From positions 7,864,175 through 7,928,174 of the forward strand of contig JAQJVL010000004.1 in assembly GCA_035578905.1 (NCBI GenBank): a stretch of 64,000 nucleotides of DNA, written 5' to 3'. This document shows positions 12,201 through 23,871 of the stretch, in pieces. The notes under the pieces were generated by a model that saw only the letters and a program-made list of their open reading frames with translations, ran no database searches and was not told the origin of the DNA. The position numbers were made by a program, and so were the translations under genes. Each line of letters opens with the position of its first letter. The first letter of the stretch is position 1. The stretch comes from Stictocephala bisonia (Eukaryota; Arthropoda; Insecta; Hemiptera; Membracidae).

Positions 12201-14065
12201 GTATTTTATAAGTAAGTTAACTAAAACAAAGCTATAAGAATATTGTTAAAACCTCTAATCAATAAGTTAATAAATTAAGTAACAGCTCTATTTTCAAAGA
12301 TATGTCTTAAGTTATTAGGTTTTGATTCCAATGTAATTCCTGCAGTAAAATATTGAACAATTTAGGGTGTAAATTTTACGGAAACTTGGTAGTGAATTTT
12401 AGTCTGTGTACGCATTCTTGCCAATTATTCGTACTGCTCTTTTTTTGAAACGGAAAACTTTTAAGAAATTAGTTCAGAACTTTGAACCCCACACTGAAAT
12501 CTCGACTGAAAAGATTTGTATATGAAGGAAGACATTTTGAAATCTGGCAAATAAATTTTATGAAAATAGCTGAACTGATAATTTTGAGCAAAGATAATCA
12601 ATGTAGGTGTCCAAGAAAGATATTGATCGAAAATCCCTAACATTTACTATTATCGTTATTAGGGAGTCCAATAATATAATATATTAAAATGTGATGTTCT
12701 ACTGCAGAGTTTATACGATTAGTAATGTATAAGCATTTTGTTTTGGCTGAATTAACGTGTAAGGTATTACTCTTGAAGTATTGGTAGTGGCTTGATAGGT
12801 ATGTAGCTAGGAATTTCTAAATTAGTTAATTATTAAATAACAAAATTTGTTATTAAAAAGAAATGAAATGTCATCAGCATACAGTTACTTGCAAATGTGG
12901 AAATATTTCAGGAAGATTATTTAAATACAGAATAAAAGAATTGAGACAAAAACTGATCCTTGTGGATTCCAAAACTAATATGCATGTTTTTAGATTTAAT
13001 ACCATTATCTTGCACTCCTTGGTATAAATTAGTGAAACATAATTAAATCCAATATCCTATAAGGCTAATATGAATAGAATTCAAAAGTAAAAAAATTATA
13101 AAAACAAACTAAAAACTATGTTATGAACTTGATAACTTTCCAACTGTCCATAATTTCTCCGTCCGAAACGACATCTCCATGTATCCGCCATCGTACATTG
13201 GCGACGCCGCGTATCGATTTTAGGCATGGACTGTCGGTGAATTCTCTACCGAATGAATTATATTTACATGTTTTACGACGGTACCAATTTAGTTCACACT
13301 CAACTAAATTTAGTTGAATTTTATCACATTTCTCTCTTACGAAATATCTACATAAATAATTTGATGACAGTATCATAAAAAAAGAAAAAAAAACAGTATC
13401 AGCAGGGAGTAACCAATCATATTTAAACAGTTTATTATTCATCGATGTTGATGTTAATAAAATATATATATTTCAAATGATCATTTTTAGCCTGCTAGAC
13501 TGATTAAAAATATTTTATTTTGAAGTCTAAGTAAAGAGAGTTTAAATATTTCTAATTTATTTCTGATTTAGGCATTTATTATAAAAGTTGCCTTTATAAT
13601 AACTCTGTACGGTAGGTCTTTCCATAATTATTACTTCAACATTTTGGATATTTTACGTATGACAGTATGTTATTTTGAAACTTTCACATTAACTAGTAAA
13701 ATTTCATTGACATGATAAATAAAATAACTTCTTAATAATATAAAACACCTATTCATAGTTGAACTAATGACAAACCTTGTAATAAACGATTGTAAATAAT
13801 TCAAATGAGTACATATGTCGATTACAGTCATAAGTACATAAGTCTAGTTTCTGTAAAAAAAGGAATTTCGCCTTCACGACAGGATTTAAAACCGAGTAGC
13901 CTAAGGAAAAACTGGACTATTCTAAAAATGATAAATATTATATTTTTAGCGAGGCGAAAGAAAAATGTTAGTCTTCATATTACTCCAATTAACATTAGAT
14001 AGTCAGCCTAAGGCATGCTAATGATTTGCACATTTAAATATGTATTTAATGTAAATTAAATACAG
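9226..14065. other. Long AT-rich region without recognised genes
   Basis: A 20-bp motif (agttaattgccaca, then c/t, gttt) occurs twice, near 9236 and 9384. A short repeat of ggcttaaactgactta lies at 9640-9680. The piece near 11838-11900 (ctatataaaaacc...ctcactgactgac) resembles a dispersed repeat seen in many invertebrate genomes. A GC-richer patch at 13110-13330 has a 108-codon minus frame (13442-13116) and a palindrome caactaaatttagttg near 13302-13317. I could not assign it. Confidence 0.4.
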
Positions 14066-16352
14066 TACTCCTACCATACAGAGTACTTATATAGTCATGC
14101 TACCATACAGAGTACCTATATAGTGATCCTACCATACAGAGTACCTATATAGTGATCCTACTATACAGAGTACCTATATAGTGATCCTACCATACAGAGT
14201 ACCTATATAGTGATCCTACCATACAGAGTACCTATATAGTGATCCTACCATACAGAGTACCTATATAGTCATCCTACCATACAGAGTACCTATATAGTCA
14301 TCCTACTATACAGAGTACCTATATAGTGATCCTACCATACAGAGTACCTATATAGTGATCCTACCATACAGAGTACCTATATATTCATCCTACTATACAG
14401 AGTACCTATATAGTGATCCTACCATACAGAGTACCTATATTGTGATCCTACCATACAGAGTACCTATATATTCATCCTACTATACAGAGTACCTATATAG
14501 TGATCCTACCATACAGAGTACCTATATTGTGATCCTACCATACAGAGTACCTATATATTCATCCTACTATACAGAGTACCTATATAGTGATCCTACGATA
14601 CAGAGTACCTATATAGTGATCCTACCATACAGAGTACCTATATAGTGATGATACCATACAGAGTACCTATATAGTGATCCTACCATACAGAGTACTTATA
14701 TAGTCATCCTACGATACAGACCTATATAGTGATCCTACCATACAGAGTACCTATATAGTCATGATACCATACAGAGTACCTATATAGTCATGATACCATA
14801 CAGAGTACCTATATAGTGATCCTACCATACAGAGTACCTATATAGTCATCCTACTATACAGACCTATATAGTGATCCTACCATACAGAGTACCTATATAG
14901 TCATGATACCATACAGAGTACCTATATAGTGATCCTACCATACAGAGTACCTATATAGTCATCCTACTATACAGACCTATATAGTGATCCTACCATACAG
15001 AGTACCTATATAGTCATCCTACTATACAGACCTATATAGTGATCCTACCATACAGAGTACCTATATAGTCATCCTACCATACAGAGTACCTATATAGTCA
15101 TCCTACGATACAGAGTACCTATATAGTGATCCTACCATACAGAGTACCTATATAGTCATGATACCATACAGAGTACCTATATAGTGATCCTACCATACAA
15201 AATACTTATATAGTCATGATAGCATACAGAGTACCTATATAGTGATCCTACCATACAGAGTACCTATATAGTCATCCTACTATACAGACCTATATAGTGA
15301 TCCTACCATACAGAGTACCTATATAGTCATCCTACCATACAGAGTACCTATATATTCATCCTACTATACAGAGTACCTATATAGTGATCCTACCATACAG
15401 AGTACCTATATAGTCATCCTACCATACAGAGTACCTATATATTCATCCTACTATACAGAGTACCTATATAGTGATCCTACCATACAGAGTACCTATATAG
15501 TCATCCTACGATACAGAGTACCTATATAGTGATCCTACCATACAGAGTACCTATATAGTCATCCTACCATACAGAGTACCTATATAGTCATCCTACCATA
15601 CAGAGTACTTATATAGTCTTCCTACCATACAGATTACCTATATAGTCATCCTACCATACAGAGTACCTATATAGTGATCGAACCATAGAGAGTTCCTATA
15701 TAGTCATCCTACAATACAGAGTACCTATATAGTCATCCTACCATACAGAGTACCTATATAGTCATCCTACCATACAGAGTACCTATATAGTGATCCTACC
15801 ATACAGAGTACCTATATAGTGATCCAACCATACAGAGTACCTATATAGTGATCCTACCATACAGAGTACCTATATAGTGATCCTACCATACAGAGTACCT
15901 ATATAGTGATCCTACCATACAGAGTACCTATATAGTCATCCTACCATACAGAGTACCTATATAGTGATCCTACCATACAGAGTACCTATATAGTGATCCT
16001 ACCATACAGAGTACCTATATAGTGATCCTACCATACAGAGTACCTATATAGTCATCCTACCATACAGAGTACCTATATAGTGATCCTACCATACAGAGTA
16101 CCTATATAGTGATCCTACCATACAGAGTACCTATATAGTGATCCTACCATACAGAGTACCTATATAGTGATCCTACCATACAGAGTACCTATATAGTGAT
16201 CCAACCATACAGAGTACCTATATAGTCATCCTACCATACAGAGTACCTATATAGTGATCCTACCATACAGAGTACCTATATAGTCATCCTACCATACAGA
16301 GTACCTTTATAGTGATCCTACCATACAGAGTACCTATATAGTCATCCTACCA
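14066..16352. repeat. Minisatellite B: 29-bp unit, about 79 copies
   Basis: The unit consists of gatcctaccatacagag followed by tacctatatagt, 29 bp in all, containing the self-complementary ctatatag. Variants at fixed positions (gat/cat, cctacc/ataccat/cctacta) recur. At least five copies (near 14713, 14860, 14970, 15024 and 15285) lack gagta, giving 24-bp units. Because 29 is not a multiple of three, an artefactual frame cycles through all three phases. Confidence 0.97.
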
Positions 16353-16509
16353 CGCCAGTCCATACAAAAGACAAACAAGACTTTATATCACAAAACACAG
16401 ATTCGACAATACACAAATTGATCATTTTGGTAAGCCACGTTTTGCATCCTCACACCTGAGGTTCTCACGTGGTTTATCAAAATCAATCTCTGGAAAATTT
16501 GTAATTGGG
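16353..16509. other. Array-flanking sequence, unassigned
   Basis: Leaves the 29-bp array at 'cctaccacgccagtcc' and becomes unique sequence leading into an RT relic. No feature recognised. Confidence 0.4.
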
Positions 16510-16677
16510 TTAGTTGATCACTATAATATTTGGGGTTTAGGTGCTGCAATAGGTTTTCGGTGTGTTAATTATTTCCCAATTTTAAAATCAAATATACCTG
16601 TGATTCGAGGTGTGCCGCAGGAACCTTTGCTTTACCTATTATTACTCTGCTTGTCGCTTATGACATTTCCTCCCTAA
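16510..16677 (+). pseudogene. Small RT fragment of a LINE
   Basis: A plus-strand frame reads HYNIWGLGAAIGFR, then IPVIRGVPQEPLLYLLLLC, then a stop at about 16677. The RGVPQ(G)S/LLxPLLF block upstream of RT motif C is recognisable although GS is replaced by EP. Nothing else of the element is seen. Confidence 0.55.
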
Positions 16678-17009
16678 TAATATTAGGACCATTGATAAGC
16701 GTGCTCGTTTCGGGGTGAATTTAAAAGGAGCTGCTTCTACGGAGGCTGTAGGTGTGGGTGGGGGTTGCGGTAACTGTAAATTCACTGACTATTCTTGTAA
16801 TTTTTTCTAGGATATTTTTCGTCTATAGTTACCCATATGACATTACTTGTGAGTGGAAGTACATCTTAAGTTTTTTTATCTTGAAGGATGTTTGAGGTTT
16901 CTACGGCAAATATTTTTCAAGCTAAAAGAGTTAGGCCGATAAAAATTCACTGACAAGGATCGTCAACCAAAATTCCAGTGCGTCAACCAATAACACGATG
17001 ACATAACTT
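16678..17009. other. Unassigned sequence between an RT relic and array C
   Basis: No gene recognised. A G-rich run (ggtgtgggtgggggttgcgg) lies near 16751-16770. Confidence 0.4.
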
Positions 17010-17562
17010 TTCGTTAGCAAGTGTAAAGGTGTGTTTAGTTCTTCATTAGCAAGTGTAAATGTGTGTTTAGTTCTTCATTAGCAAGTGTAAAGGCGTGTTT
17101 GGTCTTCGTTAGAAAGTGTAAAGGTGTGTTTAATTCTTTGTTAGTAAGTGTAAAGGTGTGTTTAGTTCTTCGTTAGCAAGTGTAAAGGCGTGTTTAGGTC
17201 TTCATTAGCAAGTGTACAGGTGTGTTTAATTGTTAGTTAGCAAGTGTAAAGGTGTGATTAGTTCTTCATTAGCAAGTATAAAGGTGTGTTTAGGTCTTCG
17301 TTAGAAAGTGTACGGGTGTGTTTAATTCTTTGTTAGTAAGTGTAAAGGTGTGTTTAGTTCTTCGTTAGCAAGTGTAAAGGCGTGTTTAGGTCTTCGTTAG
17401 CAAATGTAAAGGTGTGTTTAGGTCTTCGTTAGCAAGTGTAAAGGTGTGTTTAGTTCTTCATTAGCAAGTGTAAAGGTGTGTTTAGGTCTTCGTTAGCAGG
17501 TGTACAGGTGTGTTTAATTCTTTGTTAGTATGTGTAAAGGTGAGTTTAGTTCTTCATTAGAA
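17010..17562. repeat. Minisatellite C: 32-bp unit, about 17 copies
   Basis: The unit is tcgttagcaagtgtaaagg followed by tgtgtttagttct, with common variants (cattag, gaaagtg, gtacagg, taggtct). It is unrelated in sequence to the CCCACCCATAC family. Confidence 0.95.
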
Positions 17563-18199
17563 AGAGATGCGTTTTTAAACCTTAAAGTAAAAAACAACGT
17601 AATGAAGTGGAATGTAAAAACACTGGCCACGCAGAAATACGGTCAGTTTTAAAAAGTCATTGATCAAAAAGCTTTGAAATATTTAATCTCTACCTAGCCC
17701 ATTATGTAGTGGCTCTTGACATGCCTTATTTGTAAAGTTATATACAGACAGTACAATATATATCACTTACTTACAAATACTTACTTAGAGAGGCGTTACA
17801 TTTCTAAATCTGACTAACGCCAATGCTTGTAATGCTATACAATGAATAGGTAATGCGATTACTTGATTCCATAAAACAAGGAAAACTGATTTACGTTTTT
17901 TGTTGTTTCACTTGCATAACAGATTAAGAAGTTCCCATTTGTATATTTGGTCTCTATTTAGAAAATTCACATCATTGAGGGAAAAGTTTGACACTTTTGT
18001 ACTTATATGATAAAAATTATCACATTCTACAATAGTTAATTGAAATTTATAAATATTCTTTTTATGTCTAAAAAATGATAAAACAGTTAAATGAAACGAC
18101 ATCCAATTCACCGTTTTATTTACTTTAGGCGTTTAAAATAATTCTTAATTGTTGCTTCGTGTTTGGTGAACACGAATTTATAATTCTGGTGCTAATGGC
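17563..18199. other. AT-rich spacer upstream of the long LINE
   Basis: No gene recognised. A 67-codon minus frame at 18111-17908 has no recognisable domain and composition like its surroundings. Confidence 0.4.
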
Positions 18200-18425
18200 T
18201 TTAATGAAAAATACTTTAAGCATTTCGTAGGGATGAAGCATTTCAGTTCACTTCAGGCTGCCGATGTGCGAGGAGCTGATAAGAGTTCTCTGGCTTATCT
18301 AGTCTGCTAGCTAATTCCTGCTCAGTGGCACTTTGCATGTTCATTTATTAGTTTTCGTTTGTTTATTAGCACTAATTTATTTCTAATTAATATTTTACTT
18401 GTTCTTAAAATTTGTGTAAACGACC

Positions 18426-19334
18426 ATGTCTTTTTGTGAAAGGTGTAAAGTGGAGTTTGTAGGCCAGGAAGTTGTCGTTAAATATGCCGATTGTGAGTTT
18501 ACGTTCCACGCGGCCTGCGTCCATAACTATAAGCCAAGAGGCACCAATGTTTGGAGGTGTGACCAGTGTAGGGATGAATCTACGTCAGTGAAGAGCACCG
18601 ACGAACCTGCCGAAGAGAGAAGGCTTATACTTGAGGCCATTAATTCACTCAAGTCTGATTTAGGTTCCATTGATGGCAAAATCGGTGGTATACAAGGATC
18701 GATCAACTCAATGAGAGAAGACCTTCGCACTCTAACCGATAAAGTGGCTACCATCGAGGTCCAACAAACTGGTCTACGAGACAGGTGCGACAAGCTGGAG
18801 GAGGTTAACGTGGCTCAGAAGGATGAAACCAGACAACTGCGGCTTCAGGTTCTCGACCTGGAACAGCACTCAAGATGTGCTAACGTAGAGTCCGTCGGAA
18901 TTCCAGTTACGGACGGGGAGCAAATGGTTGCAGTCTTAAGCAGCGCTGCGCAAGCCATCAGAGTTCCATTCAAGGCGGAGGATGTGTCTACGGCACATCG
19001 TCTTCGACTATTCTCTAGGAAACACGTCCATCCTCCCACAATCGCGCAGTTCATCTCACGGACCTGTAAGGAGACATGGTTACGAGCCTTCAGACAGAAG
19101 GGGAAGCTATCTGGATCTGAGGTGTCTAAAAACTTCCCGAGCACCTCTGTTTTTATCAACTAGCATCTCACCAGCTCCAATAAGGCTCTACTCGGTCGGG
19201 CTCGTCGCCTCTACCGCGAGAAGAAGCTGCACTTCTCCAGCTTTATAAACGGAAAGGTGATTGTGAAGCCTAAAGAGGATGAGTACTTCATAAGAGTGCT
19301 GCAGATGAGTGACCTCGACCGCTATGACAAGTAG
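18426..19334 (+). pseudogene. LINE ORF1: PHD-type zinc finger, coiled coil, baculovirus FP-like C-terminus
   Basis: ORF1 proteins of this kind bind element RNA and assist target-primed reverse transcription. Residues 1-50 hold a PHD-like Cys/His pattern: CERC at 4-7, a Cys/His cluster around FHAACVH, and WRCDQC near 43-48. Residues about 65-145 are a heptad-rich coiled coil. The region after about 185 (HRLRLF...TWLRAF...FIN) resembles the FP25K-like C-terminal domain found in many insect retroelement ORF1s. The frame is interrupted at 19161-19163 by TAG, but the same frame resumes at once with HLTSSNKALLGRARRLYREK and runs to a natural stop at 19332-19334. The most likely lesion is a single Glu-to-stop change. 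ATG at 18426 follows an A-rich leader (aaacgacc). Confidence 0.85.
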
Positions 19335-20641
19335 GACTTAGTTGTTGTCGTGAAACGGTATGTTGCAAAACTATTTTACATTCAGTTCCTTTTATTCATA
19401 ACCTTTATTTTGATCTTCCAGTTTTATACGTAATTATTTCTTAAATCTAACCATATAATCAAATTATCACCATTGTTTTTATTTTTTAAGTCAAATGTTT
19501 AACATTTATCTACCCTCATAAAAAGAAAATAATTCATTTAAAGCCTAGAGATTCTTATTTTAATTTTCTTCATTAATTTTGATTCGACATGTTTCATCAA
19601 TTTACATAATTTTATAACTAATTAGTCTTGTCTTGCTAAAATATATGTAATGTTTTTAACAATTCTTTATACTTTAATATTTATTTTGCTGCGAAAAAAC
19701 AGTTTTCTTTTTACTACAGTAATTGCATTAGCGTATTTTTTGTATTATCTCACAGATCCAAATGCTGTATGATTTACATATTCAGTTTCTATAAATGATA
19801 ATTATAACAGTGAATAAACGAGGGGAAAGTAGTTAGAATGTATTATACAATTTTAGAGAATTGTTAATCAATATATTTAATTAATTGTCCTTATTATTAC
19901 ACTAGAAATATAAGTATACTTAAGACCACGTTTAAACAAATATTATCTTCTACTCTTATTACAGATTAGTTTTAATGTTTAACTCTTTGATTTTTTTTTT
20001 TTTTTTTTTTTTAATTTACTGTCCATTCACTTTACATTCTTATTCAATAACTTAAAATCATGGTTTATATATTATCTTTGCATTATAGTTTCAACCCCAC
20101 GGTCGTATTCCAACTAATATATTTGTGATATTTTAACTTCGATATATTATAAAATATGTACTTCTTTACTACACTGGAGTTGAGTAACAACCATAAAAGT
20201 ATACTTAAGTATTTTTATTTTTTAAATTATTTGTTTCCATTTTACAAAACCAGACTGTTCTTACTAGTTTTCATTTTTAGACATGTAGTCGTTATATAAA
20301 ATTTTTGTTTCATCATTTATTAGTTGCATTAAATTAAGTTCGTAGATTTTTCAGTCATCCTTGTTACATCATACCACTTAATTTTATTTCCTGTTTTATT
20401 TAGGCCTACTCTATACGTTTTTAATTTAATAAATGAACTATTGTTTACTGTTTTTAATTAGGGTTTACTTTTAGTCAACTAATCAGTTAACAGTTATCAT
20501 AGATGTTTCTTTTCCTTTTCTCTATTCTTCTCTTAAAAGTAGCGATACTATTCTTCTTATATTTATTAATTGTCTGATCTGTTTAGCGATAGTATAGTTG
20601 TTTAACATTTGTGCTACTGGGCGAGAGTGTGTGCGTTGACG
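19335..20641 (+). other. 1.3-kb AT-rich spacer between ORF1 and ORF2 of the LINE
   Basis: No coding signal. It includes a T-run of about 22 at 19991-20012. Related LINEs usually have a short gap or an overlap between the ORFs, so this is either a family-specific long spacer or a secondary insertion. I see no terminal repeats or target duplication to decide. Confidence 0.6.
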
Positions 20642-23600
20642 ATGAGAACCTTTTTGGACGGTGTAGTCGAAGACATCAATGTCCGTGTAGATTGTGAGGA
20701 GCTGGATACTGTGCATCAATTTGCACAATTTTACAACAATTTTAATAGTTTAAAATATTTCATAGTAATATAAGAAGCATATCTAAGAATTTAGATGAAA
20801 TGTTGGTATATTTAAAATCTTTTAATACTTCACTAGATATTATTGTATTTTCTGAGTGTTGGTTGAGTGGTTCGGGAGGTGGAGTGACTATTGATGGATT
20901 TGAACTACTTCAGACTAACTTACAGAACAACCAAAATGACGGTGTTGTGGTTTACGTAAACAAAAGACTTTTAGTGACATGTGAACAGATCACTTTAGGG
21001 AATGTATACGGACTTTCTATAGATTTTGAGCTCTTTAATGTACACTTTAACTTATTAGCCATTTACAGAACCTTTGTCAGTGACATTAATGTTTTTATTG
21101 ATACCTTAGGAATTTACTACGACAGTATTAGCAAAAATACAATGTGTATTTTAGTGGGTGACATAAATATCGACTTATTAAAAAATGACGCATTAACTGG
21201 TGTTAAATACTTTGTTGGGGACTGGACTCTCGCAGTGTATCGACAAGCCGACTAGGGTGACTGATAACGGCTTATCTGCTATCGACCACGTGTTTGTCCG
21301 GTACCCGGACATGAGTGCCGTGAGGTCAGCTGTCCTGCGGACCGCCGTCACCGACCACTACTCTACCGGCCTCACTGTCCTTGCCCCTACACACACTGAC
21401 ACTGCTGACACTACTGAAAAAAAACTCATACTTACGTTGACTATGCTTGTGTTACTGACGTACTAATTAACTCCGATTGGGCCGCCGTTTACAATTGTTT
21501 CGATGTTGATACGTGCTGTGAAATATTTATCAGTATAATTCTCAATGCAATCGAAAACTCAAAAAAAATTGACAAATTTTCGTTCAACTCGCTTTATTAA
21601 AATCAAACCTTGGATAACAACAGAACTAATAGCTTCGATTAGATCACGAGACAAGTTGAGTAAAAAAGTTAAAAGCCAACCATTTAATTTAAATTTAATA
21701 GAACAATTTTATGAACATAGACGAATTGTCAGCAACGCAATAAAAAGCGCTAAAAGGAGTTATTATCGGGAGAAAATAAGGGAGTATAAAGATAATCCAA
21801 AATTATTTTGGGGAATCATTAATGAGTTGTCAGGCAGAGTGTGTAAGAAAAGTCAGTTTCCTCTAGATAAATTTTTACCAACGAATACTGTTGTTACAAA
21901 TGATATAAAAGCGCGTATAGCGATTTAATTTAATAGTTTCTTTGCGAGCGTTGGGCAAAATTTGGCGGACGCTCTATAGACTCCACTGGCGACCCAATCG
22001 TGAATGACTCTGACTACAGTTCTGACACCAATTTTTCACTTGACCCTGTGACTGACCTTGATACAATACGACACATAAATTCTCTACGGGGAGGGTCCGC
22101 TTCTGGTGATGATGGCGTCTCTGCCACAATTATAAAGCAGAATGCTTTAATTATTTCTAGGCCATTTACTCACCTCATAAACATAAGCTTGCATTATGGG
22201 ATTTTTCCAGATCTTTTTAAAACCGGAAAAGTGTTTCCTCTTTTTAAATCTAATGATGTTAAGGACAAAAATAATTTCCGACCAATTTCTCTACTCAGCG
22301 TTTTTTCTAAGATTCTTTACCGAGTGGTTAAAGAACAATTATCATATTATTTTCAGAAAAATAGTATTTTATGTAGTAATCAGTATGGGTATAGAAAAGA
22401 TTTTAATATTTCTGACTGCCTTTTCGATCTTTGTAAAAATCTTAAATACTCAATCTCTGAAAATTGCCGCACAGTGCTAATATTTCTTGATCTTAAAAAG
22501 GCGTTTGATTTTGTTGATAGAGAAAAATTACTATTGAAATTACAATCTGTCGGCATTAGAGGAACTGCCCATTCTTGGTTTAAAAGTTATTTATCTCAAA
22601 GATCCTAGGAAGTATCAATTTGTAATATTAATAGTGACCCACTACTTATAAATTACGGTGTTGTCCAAGGTAGCCCTTTTGGAACTATTTTATTTTTAGT
22701 ATATATAAATAATCTTTCAAGGTTAAATCTATACGGTGAGCTGTTTTTATTCGCAGACGACACATTAATTTTATTGAAGGTTGCATCTTGGGAAGAAACG
22801 AGATTAAAAGCATTATTTGATCTCATGTTGCTCAAAAAGTGGCTAGACCAGAATACCCTTTCACTAAACGTTGCAAAGACAAAATTCATGCCAATTTCCT
22901 TATCACATATTACTGACTATCATTTGCAAGATTTAAAAATCCACACTTGTGGTGATCATCTTAACAATAATTGCCCTTGTGAATCTTTAGATAAAGTTTC
23001 ATCTTATAAATATTTAGGCGTCACTTTTGACTATAGATTAAAATGGTCAGAACATATCAATTTTTTAAAGAATAAAATTAGGAAATATATCTTTGCATTC
23101 AGTCAGCTTAGTAGAATACTGGACGAAAAACATTTCAAATTAGCTTATTATGCTTACATTCAGTCATTATTATCGTTTAGAATTATTGCTTGGGGGGAGC
23201 ATTGCAATCAACTCTTCAGCCATTATATATATTACAAAAAACCATACTTAAAATTGGTCTAAAAAAACATCGAAGGTATTCAACTATTGATCTTTTTCAT
23301 GAAAGTGGCATCTTCACAATCCGTCAGCTGTACATAAAGTTTCTTTTGTTGCACATTTTTAAGCGTTTAGATTCTCAGTTTTCACCTGTTACACACTCAT
23401 ATAACACGAGATTTTCAGAAAATATTGGCATAATACCGTTACGTCTAGTCAAATCAATTGAACTTACAAATTCCTTTTCTGTTGCGCATGTTTTGTATAG
23501 TAATATTTGTCACCACTTCGGTTAGTTAAATATATTTAGTTGTCGACCTCTTAAAATTTTTAAGAAAAGAGTCAACGATTTCTTATCACTGCTAAGAATT

Positions 23601-23648
23601 GAGGAGGCCGAGACAATAGTCAGATCCAATTACAGTAGACGGACTTGA
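20642..23648 (+). pseudogene. LINE ORF2: AP endonuclease plus reverse transcriptase, broken
   Basis: The likely start is ATG at 20642 (MRTFLDGVVED), with no open frame upstream. Endonuclease blocks are HSNIRSISKN (about 20759-20790), FSECWL (catalytic Glu), VGDINIDLL (Asp/Asn), SAIDHVF and TDHYSTG near 21350. A basic linker follows (21545-21928). RT blocks are FRPISLLSVFSKI, LDLKKAFDFVDR (motif A), VVQGSPFGTILFLVYINNL and FADDTLIL (motif C). The C-terminal region includes HSYNTRFSEN. Frameshifts lie near 20755, 21205, 21420, 21565, 21975 and 23190. In-frame stops lie at 22606 (QRS/EVSI, Gln codon lost) and 23523. The final stop is at 23646-23648. The domains are otherwise well preserved, so death is recent or partly due to assembly indels. 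Confidence 0.9.
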
Positions 23649-23871
23649 ACCAATGTGAACTTTGAACACCACCTCCACTCCCCTCTCGTTACCCATGCTC
23701 ACTTAGATGCACAGTATTCTTCAGCTCTTCTGTTTGTTTTGCATCGTATTACTTTTATTTAAATTATTCTATGACATATATTTTTAATACTTTTTCCATT
23801 TCAAACAAACTTTGAAACTTATATTTTTCTCTCACCTTTCATGAATTGCGAATTAAACTATTTAAAGTTTA
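23649..23871 (+). other. LINE 3' UTR, first part
   Basis: Non-coding sequence after the ORF2 stop, running into the TTAA target of the inserted transposon. It resumes at 25010 on the other side. Confidence 0.6.

Noticed and set aside
14066..16352. CRISPR-like array
   Set aside because: No unique spacers between repeats; the 29-bp units are directly tandem and the DNA is eukaryotic.
18527..19159. Antisense frames of 88-104 codons across LINE ORF1
   Set aside because: Shadows of the PHD/FP-like ORF1, which has clear domain signals on the plus strand.
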